Assembly (NCBI RefSeq): GCF_001046635.1
Contig: NZ_KQ130452.1
Location: forward strand, 296,663-360,662
Source of the DNA: Novosphingobium barchaimii LL02
GTDB lineage: Bacteria > Pseudomonadota > Alphaproteobacteria > Sphingomonadales > Sphingomonadaceae
DNA length: 64,000 nucleotides
Reading direction: 5' to 3'
Part shown: positions 18,701 through 27,642 of the stretch, in pieces
Layout: every line of letters begins with the position of its first letter
How positions within the stretch are numbered: position 1 is the first letter of the stretch
The notes under the pieces: generated by a model
What the model was told of the DNA's origin: nothing
Databases searched by the model: none
Seen by the model: only the letters and a program-made list of their open reading frames with translations
Position numbers and translations under genes: made by a program

Positions 18701-18722
18701 CTGGGGCAACGGCCCCAGGTTT
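18701..18722 (-). terminator. Hairpin downstream of the AMP nucleosidase gene
   Basis: CTGGGGC (18701-18707) pairs with GCCCCAG (18712-18718) across a 4-base loop, in the gap after the amn stop. The T-run GTTTTCC is on the plus strand, so terminator activity for amn on the minus strand is uncertain. Confidence 0.35.
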
Positions 18723-18744
18723 TCCCCTTAGTAGCCTGAACCCC

Positions 18745-20178
18745 TTACCGGAACGGCGGCTCGTTGAACGCCCGCAGCTTGCGCGAGTGCAGACGGTCGC
18801 CCTGTTCGCGCAGCAGATCGCAGGTGATCAGCCCGATTTTGAGGTGGCTGGCGATGGCTTCTTCGTAGAAGCGATTCGCCTGGCCCGGCAGTTTCAGTTC
18901 GCCGTGGAGCGGCTTGTCGGAAACGCAGAGCAGCGTGCCGTAGGGGACGCGGAAGCGGTAGCCCTGGGCGCTGATCGTGGCGCTTTCCATGTCGATGCCG
19001 ATGGCGCGGCTCAGCGAGAAGCGCTTGGCGGAATCGGTGTAACGCAGTTCCCAGTTACGATCGTCGGTGGTGACGATGGTGCCGGTGCGCATCCGCTTCT
19101 TCAGGTTCACGCCGCCGCCGCTGACCATTTCGGCTGCTTGCGCCAGTGCCATCTGCACTTCGGCGATGGCAGGCAGCGGGATTTCCGGCGGCAGAACCGG
19201 GTCGAGGACATGGTCGTCGCGAAGATAGGCATGGGCGAGCACATAGTCGCCAATGCGCTGGCTTTCGCGCAGGCCGCCGCAATGGCCGATCATCAGCCAT
19301 GCCTCGGGACGCAGGACCGCGAGGTGGTCAGTGATGGTCTTGGCGTTGGACGGGCCGACGCCGATGTTGACCAGGGTGACGCCCGAGCGGTCCTCTCGGA
19401 TGAGATGGTAGGCGGGCATCTGGTGGCGGCGCCATGCGGTGTCGGACAGGCGCGCGCGGGCGTTGTCGACCGGCGCGTCGATGTAGAGACCGCCGGCGCC
19501 GGAGAGCGCGACATAGCCGTTCGAGCCCACCTGCTTGCCTGCCCAGTCCACGAACTCATCGACGTAGCGGTGGTAGTTGGTGAACAGTATGAAGCGTTGG
19601 CAATGGTCCGGGCTGGTACCGGTGTAGTGCGCCAGCCGGGCAAGGCTGAAGTCCGTGCGCAGGCCATCGAACAGGGCGAGGGGCTGGGGTTCGTCCTCTC
19701 CGAAGATGTGGATGCCATCGGCGATCTCGTCGCCGATCATGGCAAGGTCGGTGCTGGGGAAGTGTGCCGCCAGCTCCTGCGGCGTCACTGCGCCGACGGG
19801 GACGCCTTCAAGGACGTAGGGGAAGGGGATTTCCTGCCCCGATGCGCTGACCGTGAATTCCACCTCGTACTCGGCCTCGATCCGGCCAAGTTGGTCGGAG
19901 AGATAGTCTGCGAAGAGGTGTGGCCGGGTGACCGTAGTGGCGTAAGTGCCGGGCACTTCGAGGCGACCAAAGGCGCGCGAGGCGCTGGCGGCGCGTTCGG
20001 TGCCGCGATAGGTGATGCGCAGCTCCGGATAAGTCCAGAGGCGCTTCTCGCGGCGGTCGGCTGGGGGGAGAGTGCCGTGCTCGACAAAGGCGGTAATATC
20101 GGCCTTGAGAGTGGATACAGCGGCTTCGTATACGCGGACCAATTCCGCGATGGTTTCTTTCATCATCTGCATGGCCAT
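18745..20178 (-). CDS. amn: AMP nucleosidase
   Basis: A 477-residue enzyme that splits AMP into adenine and ribose 5-phosphate, adjusting the adenylate pool. The N-terminal half holds the family-specific regulatory domain (RPHLFADYLSDQLGRIEAEY; DLAMIGDEIADGIH). The C-terminal half is the nucleoside phosphorylase-type catalytic fold (VNIGVGPSNAKTITDHLAVL; MIGHCGGLRESQRIGDYVLA; AIGIDMESATISAQGYRFRV; LCVSDKPLHGELKLPGQANR). The length matches E. coli Amn. It is a monocistronic unit preceded by a REP-like repeat region. Confidence 0.96.
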   Translation of the reverse strand: MAMQMMKETIAELVRVYEAAVSTLKADITAFVEHGTLPPADRREKRLWTYPELRITYRGTERAASASRAFGRLEVPGTYATTVTRPHLFADYLSDQLGRIEAEYEVEFTVSASGQEIPFPYVLEGVPVGAVTPQELAAHFPSTDLAMIGDEIADGIHIFGEDEPQPLALFDGLRTDFSLARLAHYTGTSPDHCQRFILFTNYHRYVDEFVDWAGKQVGSNGYVALSGAGGLYIDAPVDNARARLSDTAWRRHQMPAYHLIREDRSGVTLVNIGVGPSNAKTITDHLAVLRPEAWLMIGHCGGLRESQRIGDYVLAHAYLRDDHVLDPVLPPEIPLPAIAEVQMALAQAAEMVSGGGVNLKKRMRTGTIVTTDDRNWELRYTDSAKRFSLSRAIGIDMESATISAQGYRFRVPYGTLLCVSDKPLHGELKLPGQANRFYEEAIASHLKIGLITCDLLREQGDRLHSRKLRAFNEPPFR

Positions 20179-20250
20179 CTATTACGCAATCTTCGTTTCG
20201 GCGCAATAGGGGGCCTTCGGGGCAGGGGTGTGACGGGTTGGGGGCTTTGC

Positions 20251-20340
20251 GCCGGGGGCTTCGACAGGCTCAGCCTGAGAGGAGTTCAAACCACATTTCT
20301 TATGAACCCCGCTCAGGCTGAGCCTGTCGAAGCCCCCGGC
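20251..20340. repeat. REP-like inverted repeat pair, copy 1
   Basis: Two 38-base arms face each other: 20251-20288 and 20303-20340, with a 14-base spacer and only two mismatches. Each arm contains the core GGCTTCGACAGGCTCAGCCT, itself a small hairpin (CAGGC-TCA-GCCTG). A second, diverged pair with the same core lies at 45105-45221. This matches the style of intergenic REP/BIME palindromes, which are spread by RAYT-type transposases; no such gene is in the window. Confidence 0.85.
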
Positions 20341-20347
20341 GGCACGG

Positions 20348-20839
20348 CTAAAGCGCCAGCGCCAGATACGTCACGGTCTTGCCGTTGCCGAGCAGCGCTT
20401 CTCCCACAGGCGCGAAGCCCAGGCTGCGGTGGAAGGCTTCGGAAGCCGGGTTGGGCGGGTCGGAATTGACCTCGCAGACGATGCGTTCGTATCCGGCCGC
20501 GCGGGCGGCCGCGAAGAGGTGGGCGTAAAGCTGGCGGGCAAGGCCGCGGCCGCGCGCCTGCGGTGCAGTCACGACGCGGTCGATATAGACGAAGCTGGCG
20601 TAGCGGGCCTCGAACCAACGATAGTTATCGCTGTCATAAGCGGCGCCCTGCGCGAAGGCGATAAGCATCGCGTCGATCATGCCGATCCGCGCGGCCAGGA
20701 ACGCTTCGTCCACCAACATGCCGATTCGGGCTTCGTCGGCGAAGGAAAGCTCTATGGCATGGGCGTTGTTGAGCGCCATCATGGCAGCGCGCAAGGTAGC
20801 GTCGGCGCGGTAGTGGGCGGAGTTGATGGCGTCGAACAT
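20348..20839 (-). CDS. GNAT family N-acetyltransferase
   Basis: A 163-residue protein with the acetyl-CoA-binding motif A, VTAPQARGRGLARQLYAHLF (Q/RxxGxG/A), preceded by the FVYIDRVVT strand and followed by CEVNSDPPNPASEAFHRSLGF, a motif B typical of GNAT enzymes. It acetylates an unknown amine substrate in the cytoplasm. It sits between the REP-like pair and a bidirectional terminator, so it is transcribed alone. Its start is the ATG at 20839. Confidence 0.85.
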   Translation of the reverse strand: MFDAINSAHYRADATLRAAMMALNNAHAIELSFADEARIGMLVDEAFLAARIGMIDAMLIAFAQGAAYDSDNYRWFEARYASFVYIDRVVTAPQARGRGLARQLYAHLFAAARAAGYERIVCEVNSDPPNPASEAFHRSLGFAPVGEALLGNGKTVTYLALAL

Positions 20840-20860
20840 GAAGCTCCCCGATAGATAGGA

Positions 20861-20896
20861 AAAAGCCCTCGCTCCATAAGGGAGCGAGGGCTTTTT
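20861..20896. terminator. Bidirectional terminator between rplI and the GNAT gene
   Basis: A 15-base stem, AAAAGCCCTCGCTCC (20861-20875) with GGAGCGAGGGCTTTT (20881-20895), has a 5-base loop and A/T runs on both sides. It ends the ribosomal operon on the minus strand. Confidence 0.88.
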
Positions 20897-20925
20897 GTTC
20901 CTTAGGCAAAAGCCGCGGGGAAAGC

Positions 20926-21522
20926 TCAGGCCTGAGCTTCGCCCTCTTCGGCTTCTTCCTCGATCGCGATTTCGCCGGGTTCGGCGTTCGGATCGTAGGC
21001 TTCCGTAAAGCCCGAGACGTCCTGTTCGAACATCGCGGCCATCACGTCCACACCCTGCGTCTGCAATTCGGCTTCGTCGGCCGAGCGGGCGACGTTGACC
21101 TTGATGTTGACGGCAACTTCGGGGTGCAGGCTGACCTTGACGTCGAAGACGCCGAGGGTCTTGATCGGGCGTTCCAGCACGATCATGTGCTTGGCGACGT
21201 TCGCGCCTTCGGCCTTCAGGCCGTCGACGATGTCACGCACCGAAACCGAACCGTAAAGCTGGCCCGAGTTCGACGAAGCGCGGATCAGGATGATCTGCTT
21301 GCCGTCGACGTTGCCCGAATCGGCCTGGGCAGCCGTGCGGCGCTCGGCGTTGTCGGACTCGATCTTGGCGCGGTTGGCCTCGAAGACCTTCTTGTTGCGC
21401 TCGTTGGCGCGAAGAGCCTTCTTGTTCGGCAGCAGGTAGTTACGAGCGTAACCGTCCTTGACCGAAACGACGTCACCGATGGCGCCGAGCTTCTCGACGC
21501 GCTCGAGGAGGATGATATCCAT
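20926..21522 (-). CDS. rplI: 50S ribosomal protein L9, with acidic C-terminal tail
   Basis: A 198-residue L9. The N-terminal domain is canonical (MDIILLERVEKLG.IGDVVSVKDGYARNYLLPNKKA), followed by the long connecting helix and the C-terminal domain (HPEVAVNIKVNVARS). Typical L9 has about 150 residues; here some 45 extra residues end in an acidic tail rich in Glu and Ala. L9 binds 23S rRNA near the L1 stalk and helps translation fidelity. It is the last gene of rpsF-rpsR-rplI, 14 bases after rpsR, and is closed by a strong terminator. Confidence 0.97.
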   Translation of the reverse strand: MDIILLERVEKLGAIGDVVSVKDGYARNYLLPNKKALRANERNKKVFEANRAKIESDNAERRTAAQADSGNVDGKQIILIRASSNSGQLYGSVSVRDIVDGLKAEGANVAKHMIVLERPIKTLGVFDVKVSLHPEVAVNIKVNVARSADEAELQTQGVDVMAAMFEQDVSGFTEAYDPNAEPGEIAIEEEAEEGEAQA

Positions 21523-21536
21523 GGGTCAGACCCTCC

Positions 21537-21761
21537 TTACTTGACGATGAAGGGCAGGAGGCCGATGTGCCGGGCGCGCTTGATCGCCTGGCTCAGCTCA
21601 CGCTGCTTCTTGGCGGAAACCGCCGTGATGCGGCTGGGGACGATCTTGCCACGCTCGGACATGAAGCCCTGCAGCAGACGTACGTCCTTGTAGTCGATCT
21701 TCGGCGCGTTCTTGCCCGAGAACGGGCAGGACTTGCGGCGACGGAAAAATGCACGTGCCAT
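21537..21761 (-). CDS. rpsR: 30S ribosomal protein S18
   Basis: A 74-residue basic protein with the S18 signature ([61 protein letters not shown]). S18 forms a heterodimer with S6 on the platform of the small subunit. It lies 4 bases after rpsF in the conserved ribosomal operon. Confidence 0.98.
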   Translation of the reverse strand: MARAFFRRRKSCPFSGKNAPKIDYKDVRLLQGFMSERGKIVPSRITAVSAKKQRELSQAIKRARHIGLLPFIVK

Positions 21762-21765
21762 GGTG

Positions 21766-22128
21766 TCAGTTCCCTTCGCGTTCGCGGCGGCGCGTACGCT
21801 CGCGGTCGGTCTTGCGCATCATGACCGAAGGGCCTTCCTCGTGCTCTTCCACGCGGATGGTCACATAGCGGATCACGTCTTCGTTGATCGAAGTCTGACG
21901 CTCGAGCTCGGCGACGGTGGCGCCGTTGGCTTCGATGTTCAGCATCACGAAGTGCGCTTTGCGGTTGCGCTTGATCTTGTACGCGAGATTCTTCAGGCCC
22001 CAGGTCTCGGACTTGATGACCTTGCCCTGGTTGGTCTCGACGATCTCGGTGGCGGCGGCGGCAAGTGCATCGACCTGCGCCTGGCTGAGATCCTGGCGTG
22101 CCAGGAAAACGTGCTCATATAGAGCCAC
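21766..22128 (-). CDS. rpsF: 30S ribosomal protein S6
   Basis: A 120-residue S6 starting at a GTG (22128) read as (M)[14 protein letters not shown], with AAGGAAG placed 5-11 bases upstream; longer readings of the frame have no family support. It has the conserved [24 protein letters not shown] core and a basic C-terminal tail ([16 protein letters not shown]). S6 pairs with S18 in 30S assembly. It is the first gene of the rpsF-rpsR-rplI operon. The 268 bases to the divergent M1 peptidase gene hold the operon promoter and leader, with no further gene seen. Confidence 0.96.
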   Translation of the reverse strand: MALYEHVFLARQDLSQAQVDALAAAATEIVETNQGKVIKSETWGLKNLAYKIKRNRKAHFVMLNIEANGATVAELERQTSINEDVIRYVTIRVEEHEEGPSVMMRKTDRERTRRREREGN

Positions 22129-22396
22129 GGCAACTTCCTTATCTCTGTCTAACCGATCGCTGGCTACCCGCGGGATTGCGGGGCCCCTCCGGCTTTCGTT
22201 GGGTTTCCCGGCGGTCTTGTGACTGGGGGGAAGGCGGGCCCTTACCGGATTCTCACGGGAATGCAAGTCCAGCGAGGCGGCAACGGCGTCTGCGTGGGAA
22301 CAAAGTCTTGCGTGCAAAGTTGCGCACAAGGGTAAATTTGTTGCGTGCGGGAGATCGGACGTTAGCTAGTCCATCCCCCAGGAAAACGAGTCGCCC

Positions 22397-25054
22397 ATGA
22401 AAATCAATGTTCGCTGCGCCGTGTTGGCGCTTCTTGCAGGTGCCGCCATGCCGCTACCAGCTCTTGCCCAGTCGTCCACCTCAAAGGGTGCCACCGCCGA
22501 GACGGTGACCACGCAGCTTCCGCGCAGCGTTCGCCCCAGCCATTACGACGTTACCGTAACCCCTGATGCGCAGGCTCTGACCTTCGCCGGCAACGCCGCG
22601 ATCACGGTCGACGTGCTGGAGGAAACCCGCACGATCACGCTGCAGGCCGCAGATCTCGCCATCGCCAAAGCAGCGCTGGCGACCGCAGCGGGCAAGCGCA
22701 TGGGCCCGCCCACCGTCACCATAGACAAGGAAGCGCAGACCGCGACTTTCACGTTCGCCAAGCCCGTGGCGCCGGGCAACTACGTCCTGTCGATCGACTA
22801 CACGGGCAAGATCAACACGCAGGCTTTCGGTCTCTTCGCGCTGGACTACAAGGCGGCGGACGGCAGCGCCAAGCGCGCGCTGTTCACCCAGTTCGAGAAC
22901 TCGGACGCGCGCCGCTTTATGCCTTCTTGGGACGAGCCGTTCTACAAGGCGACCTTCAGCCTCAAGGCCGTAGTGCCCGAGGGCGAGATGGCCGTTGCCA
23001 ACCTGCCGGTGGAAAGCCGCAAGAGCGCAGGCAAAGGCCGAACGCTGGTCACATTCGGCACCAGCCCCAAGATGTCGACCTACCTCCTGTTCCTCGGCCT
23101 CGGCGATTTTGAGCGCAAGACCGTGCAGGCTGCCGGCACCGAAGTGGGTGTGCTGACCAAGCGCGGCGACCTTGCCCAGGCAGACTACGCGCTGGAGCAG
23201 TCTGCGGCGCTGCTGCCATGGATGAACGAGTACTTCGGCGAGAAGTATCCGCTGCCCAAGCTCGACCACATCGCGGCGCCGGGCCGCAGCCAGTTCTTCA
23301 GCGCGATGGAGAACTGGGGCGGCATCTTTTACTTCGAGAACGCGATGCTGCTCGATCCCAAGATCGCGTCGAATTCCCTGCGCGAGCGAATTTTCACCGT
23401 CGTCGCGCATGAGATGGCGCACCAGTGGTTCGGCGATCTCGTGACGATGTCCTGGTGGGACGACCTGTGGCTGAACGAAGGCTTCGCCTCTTGGATGGAA
23501 AGCCGGGCAACCGCGCAGTTCCATCCCGAATGGAAGCCCGAGCTGACCGGCGTGGGATCGCGCGAACTGGCTATGGCGCAGGACGGCTATGTCACCACGC
23601 ACCCGATCATTACACCGATCAAGACGGTGGAAGAAGCCAGCCAGGCTTTCGATTCGATCACCTACTCCAAGGGCGAGGCGGTGATTCGGATGCTGGAGGC
23701 TTATGCGGGTTCCGACCAGTGGCGCACGGGCGTCCAAGCCTACATGAAGCGCTACAAGAATTCGAACACGGTCACCGACGACCTGTGGGCGGAGATGGAA
23801 AAGGCATCAGGCAAGCCCATCGCGCAGATCGCCCACGACTTTACACTGCAGCCGGGCATACCGCTGGTTAAGGTGACCGCATCATGCGCCGCCGGACAGA
23901 CCAGCCTGACTCTTGAGCAGGGCGAGTTTACCCGTGACCGGCCGGGCAAACAGCCGCTGAACTGGCGCGTGCCGGTGCGCGCTGCCGGTCTGGACGGCGC
24001 GTCTGCCGAGACTTTGCTGCAGGGCAAGGGCGCGCTTACGGTGGCGGGCTGCGGCCCGGTGGTCGTGAATGCCGGACAGTCGGGCTATTACCGCGTGCTC
24101 TATGACGCCAAGACCTTCGCGGGACTGGCGAAGTCGATCGCCAAGGTGCAGCCGGTCGACCAGCTGGGCATCCTCAACGATGCGGCGGCGCTGGGCTATG
24201 CCGGCAACCAGCCGATGGCGAACATGCTCGACGTGGTGAAGGGCTTGCCCGCAGACGCCTCGCCGCAGGTGATGGAGCGAGCGGCCAATGTGATCGCGGG
24301 CCTCGCCGACTATGCGCGCGGCAACGAGAAGCGCGAGGCCGCGCTGTCGCGCTTCGCCTCCGCGCGGCTGTTGCCGGTAATGCAGCGCCTGGGCTGGACC
24401 CCGCGCGCCAACGAGCCGGTGACCGAGGGCGACCTGCGCGCCGCCCTGATCGAGACGCTGGGCGACCTTGGCGAGCCCAGCGTGCTGGCCGAAGCGCGCC
24501 GCCGCTTCGCAGCATCGAAGACCGACGAAAGCGCGATCGATCCCTCGCTGCGCGTGGCGATCCTGTCCGTGGTGGCCAAGAATGCCGATGCACAGACTTG
24601 GGACGCCCTGCACGAACTGGCGAAGGCGGAGACTTCGGCGCAGGTCAAGACCACGCTCTACTCGCAGCTCGGCATGGCGCGCGATCCGGCGCTGGCCGAC
24701 AAGGCGCTGGCGCTTTCGCTGACCGATGAGCCGAGTGTGACCACCAGCCCGGTGATCATCACCTCCGTCGCGGCCGGCAACCCCGACAAGGCGTTCGACT
24801 TCGTTGCGGCCAATTACGATGCGGTCATGGCCCGCGTCGATAGTTCGGGCGCGACCCGCTACGTCGCCAAGCTGGCGCAGGGCAGCGCCGACCCGGCGAT
24901 GGTCGAAAAGCTGAAAGCCTACGCACAGGCCCGCCTGCCGGCGGGAGCACGCCGTCCGGTCGATGAAGCGGTGGCCAAGATCCAGGACCGGATCAAGGTG
25001 CAGGAAACCCGCATGAGTGAAGTGGATGCCTGGCTGGCCAAAGCCGGCTATTGA
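22397..25054 (+). CDS. M1 family aminopeptidase, exported
   Basis: An 885-residue zinc aminopeptidase of the PepN/APN type. A signal peptide (about residues 1-25, ending ALAQS) points to the periplasm. The exopeptidase motif reads SAMEN (302-306) in place of the common GAMEN. The zinc site HEMAHQWFGD (HExxH 338-342) with LNEGFASW (Glu361) is complete, and the C-terminal ERAP1-like helical domain follows (about 490-885). It removes N-terminal residues from peptides. It is transcribed divergently from the ribosomal operon and is followed by two tRNA genes. Confidence 0.94.
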   Translation: MKINVRCAVLALLAGAAMPLPALAQSSTSKGATAETVTTQLPRSVRPSHYDVTVTPDAQALTFAGNAAITVDVLEETRTITLQAADLAIAKAALATAAGKRMGPPTVTIDKEAQTATFTFAKPVAPGNYVLSIDYTGKINTQAFGLFALDYKAADGSAKRALFTQFENSDARRFMPSWDEPFYKATFSLKAVVPEGEMAVANLPVESRKSAGKGRTLVTFGTSPKMSTYLLFLGLGDFERKTVQAAGTEVGVLTKRGDLAQADYALEQSAALLPWMNEYFGEKYPLPKLDHIAAPGRSQFFSAMENWGGIFYFENAMLLDPKIASNSLRERIFTVVAHEMAHQWFGDLVTMSWWDDLWLNEGFASWMESRATAQFHPEWKPELTGVGSRELAMAQDGYVTTHPIITPIKTVEEASQAFDSITYSKGEAVIRMLEAYAGSDQWRTGVQAYMKRYKNSNTVTDDLWAEMEKASGKPIAQIAHDFTLQPGIPLVKVTASCAAGQTSLTLEQGEFTRDRPGKQPLNWRVPVRAAGLDGASAETLLQGKGALTVAGCGPVVVNAGQSGYYRVLYDAKTFAGLAKSIAKVQPVDQLGILNDAAALGYAGNQPMANMLDVVKGLPADASPQVMERAANVIAGLADYARGNEKREAALSRFASARLLPVMQRLGWTPRANEPVTEGDLRAALIETLGDLGEPSVLAEARRRFAASKTDESAIDPSLRVAILSVVAKNADAQTWDALHELAKAETSAQVKTTLYSQLGMARDPALADKALALSLTDEPSVTTSPVIITSVAAGNPDKAFDFVAANYDAVMARVDSSGATRYVAKLAQGSADPAMVEKLKAYAQARLPAGARRPVDEAVAKIQDRIKVQETRMSEVDAWLAKAGY

Positions 25055-25197
25055 TCCGGGGGGCGCAGGAGCGGCATCGGTTGCTCCTGCGCCCACAGAG
25101 AAATGCACAAAGTTGCCAGAACCCCGCTTGCCTGATGGCGGATCCCCCGCTAACGGGCATCGGACCGGCTTCCTCGATGGGCCGGTAACGGCACGGC

Positions 25198-25273
25198 GGG
25201 CCTGTAGCTCAGCGGTTAGAGCTGGCCGCTCATAACGGCTAGGTCGCGGGTTCGAATCCTGCCGGGCCCACCA
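25198..25273 (+). tRNA. tRNA-Ile2 (CAU anticodon, lysidine type)
   Basis: A 76-base cloverleaf with encoded CCA. The acceptor GGGCCTG pairs with CGGGCCC, the anticodon loop is CTCATAA (CAU) and the T arm GTTCGAATCC is normal. The D arm and GGCCGCTCATAACGGC anticodon arm match the minor tRNA-Ile whose C34 is converted to lysidine by TilS to read AUA, rather than an initiator or elongator tRNA-Met. Confidence 0.88.
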
Positions 25274-25322
25274 ATGCCAGTCACCTGCGCCTTGGCGGGT
25301 GAATTTCATCGATACCCCCGGT

Positions 25323-25399
<77 letters not shown>

Positions 25400-25558
25400 A
25401 TTTTCGCCAGCTTCCGCGGATTGCGGCGATAAGTCGAACGGCAGCAAATGGCGCCGGGAACCTTTCCTGGAGCATAATTCCCGGAATAGAATCGCCTCTC
25501 CGCAGACGGGGAGGAATCGAGCAGGCAGCCGGCCTCATCTGCCTAACCCACAGATCAA

Positions 25559-26227
25559 TCAGAACTCCACGTCGAGTTCCTCCATTTCCTCCGGCTCGGC
25601 TTTTGCCGCCTCCACCCATTCGCGCATTGGGGCCCATTCGGCGATCGTGCGGCAATAGGCCGAGCATTCCGGGGGCAGGGCGACTGCATACGTCACGAAT
25701 CGAGTAGTTACAGGGGCGTACATGGCGTCGGCGACGGTCGGCTGCGCGCCGAACAGGAACGGACCGCCGAAGGTCTGCAGACAATCGATCCAAATTGCCT
25801 CGATTCGCTCGATATCGGGGCGTGCGCCGGAGAAGACCGGGAATTTCTCGTGCCGCACCTTGAGGTTCATTGGCAGGGCTGAACGCAAGTTGGTGAAGCC
25901 GGAATGAATCTCGCCCGAGATCGATCGGCAGTGTGCCCGCGCGATTGGATCGGCGGGGAGCATTCCGGCGTAGGGAAACTGTTCGTTGAGGAATTCGGCG
26001 ATGGCCAGAGTGTCCCACACGCTGGCGCCCTTGCAAGTGAGTCGGGGAACCAGGACAGAAGGCGAAAGCAGTAGCAGTTCGGCGCGGTTGGCCGCATCGT
26101 TGACGACGGTTTTCTCCACTACGTCCAGCCCGGCAAGACGGCACAGCAGCCACCCGCGAAGCGACCATGCGGAGTAGGTCTTGCTGGAGATCGTCAGCGT
26201 CGCGCGAATTTCGCTGGCTTGGGTCAT
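25559..26227 (-). CDS. Glutathione S-transferase family protein
   Basis: A 222-residue protein with an N-terminal thioredoxin-like domain (LTISSKTYSAWSLRGWLL, then VPRLTCKGASVWDTLAIAEFL, which carries the conserved cis-Pro and E/D-S/T glutathione-binding turn) and an all-helical C-terminal domain (FLFGAQPTVADAMYAPVTTRF). The SxxxWSLR start is typical of YfcF-like or zeta-like bacterial GSTs. It conjugates or reduces with glutathione; the substrate is unknown. The ATG at 26227 has AGGAG upstream; an earlier start would add 14 residues. Confidence 0.88.
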   Translation of the reverse strand: MTQASEIRATLTISSKTYSAWSLRGWLLCRLAGLDVVEKTVVNDAANRAELLLLSPSVLVPRLTCKGASVWDTLAIAEFLNEQFPYAGMLPADPIARAHCRSISGEIHSGFTNLRSALPMNLKVRHEKFPVFSGARPDIERIEAIWIDCLQTFGGPFLFGAQPTVADAMYAPVTTRFVTYAVALPPECSAYCRTIAEWAPMREWVEAAKAEPEEMEELDVEF

Positions 26228-26363
26228 GGGCCTCACTCCTGGTTTAATGCGGGGCACTTTCGCTTGCATCAGCCTATGATGCAGCGCAGCATGAATCCAG
26301 AGCCGATTGCAGCCGTCTGTTCGAATCGCGGCGGTTGCAGCGGGATCGCGGAGAATGCTGCAT

Positions 26364-27599
26364 ATGCTCTATCAGGCCTACCAGGCATATTGCGACACGC
26401 TGGCACCGGCCCGCTTCGCCGCACGCACGGCAACCGGCATTCGCGACAAGTTCCTGGGCAGGGCCGAAAAAATGCCCTTCGCGCGGCGCCTCTTCGCGCT
26501 GGCCGAGACGTTCGAGAAAGCGGCCGTCACCCATGCCCGCCCACCTTACGCGATCGGCCAGGTCCTTTCGGGCAACACCATGACCCAGGTTGTTGAAGAA
26601 GTGGCGCTTTCGCTGCCGTTTGGCGACATGCTGCATTTCGCCAAGCCCGAAGTCAGCGTACCTCAGCCCAAGGTTCTCGTCGTCGCCCCGCTGTCAGGCC
26701 ATTTCGCCACGTTGCTGCGGGGTACGGTGGAAACGCTGCTGCGCGACCATGACGTCTATATAACCGACTGGAAGAACGCGCGTGACGTGCCGCTTTCCGC
26801 CGGGGAATTCGGTCTGGACGACTATATCGACTACGTGATTCGCTTCCTTCAGGAACTGGGCGACCCGGCCGAGAAGCGCGGCGCGCATGTGCTGGCGGTG
26901 TGCCAGCCCTGTGTTCCGGTGTTGGCTGCCGTTGCTTTGATGGCGCAGGACGACGACCCGTGTCAGCCGCGCACGATGTCGCTGCTGGGCGGCCCGGTCG
27001 ACGTGCGCGAATCGCCCACGGTAGTGAACGATCTTGCCAATGCGCAGACGTTCGAATGGTTCGAGAAAAACCTCATCCACACCGTGCCGTGGCGCTACAA
27101 AGGCGGGGGCCGCAAGGTTTACCCCGGTTTCATTCAACTTTCCGCCTTCATGTCGATGAATTCGGGACGCCACTACGCCCAGTTCCGCAAGCTCTACCAG
27201 CACATCGCCGATCGTGAGCAGGCCGAGGTCGACAAGATCGAGCACTTCTACGACGAGTACCTGGCCGTGCTCGACCTCACGTCCGAATTCTATCTCGAAA
27301 CGATCGACAAGGTGTTCCAGCAGGCACTCCTTGCCAAAGGAGAACTGACGCACAGGGACCGCAAGGTGGATTGTTCGGCAATCCGCAAGACCGCGCTGCT
27401 CACCGTCGAAGGTGAGCGCGACGATATCTGCGCCGTGGGGCAGACGGCGGCGGCGCATCTCCTGTGCACCAGCCTGCGCCCGCATCTGAAGCGGCACCAC
27501 CTGCAACCGGGCGTGGGCCACTACGGCGTGTTCTCGGGCTCCAAGTGGGAGCGCGAGGTCTATCCGCAGGTCCGCAACATGATCCTGGCAATGGCCTGA
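26364..27599 (+). CDS. phaZ: Intracellular polyhydroxyalkanoate depolymerase
   Basis: A 411-residue alpha/beta-hydrolase of the intracellular PHB depolymerase family, which mobilises stored polyhydroxybutyrate granules. Family blocks are DVYITDWKNARDVPLSAGEFGLDDYIDY, the Cys-containing lipase-like box AVCQPCVPVLA (catalytic Cys in this family), LLGGPVDVRESPT and the late His in QPGVGHYGVFSGSKWE. The ATG at 26364 is favoured, with GGAG about 10 bases upstream; an ATG three codons earlier is too close to that site. The polymer synthase is not in the window. Confidence 0.93.
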   Translation: MLYQAYQAYCDTLAPARFAARTATGIRDKFLGRAEKMPFARRLFALAETFEKAAVTHARPPYAIGQVLSGNTMTQVVEEVALSLPFGDMLHFAKPEVSVPQPKVLVVAPLSGHFATLLRGTVETLLRDHDVYITDWKNARDVPLSAGEFGLDDYIDYVIRFLQELGDPAEKRGAHVLAVCQPCVPVLAAVALMAQDDDPCQPRTMSLLGGPVDVRESPTVVNDLANAQTFEWFEKNLIHTVPWRYKGGGRKVYPGFIQLSAFMSMNSGRHYAQFRKLYQHIADREQAEVDKIEHFYDEYLAVLDLTSEFYLETIDKVFQQALLAKGELTHRDRKVDCSAIRKTALLTVEGERDDICAVGQTAAAHLLCTSLRPHLKRHHLQPGVGHYGVFSGSKWEREVYPQVRNMILAMA

Positions 27600-27642
27600 T
27601 CGAACTTACCGTTGCGGATCAGGTCCCAGGCGGTTTCCGGCC

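Noticed and set aside
18247-20469. 740-codon plus-strand frame opposite amn
   Set aside because: Follows the codon pattern of amn on the other strand, has no recognisable domain and crosses the REP-like pair.
22129-22396. S6:S18-binding autoregulatory leader upstream of rpsF
   Set aside because: Such leaders are known in other bacteria, but I could not draw a convincing conserved structure here by eye.
22481-23737. 418-codon frame antisense to the M1 aminopeptidase
   Set aside because: GC-rich antisense shadow; the M1 reading has full catalytic motifs.
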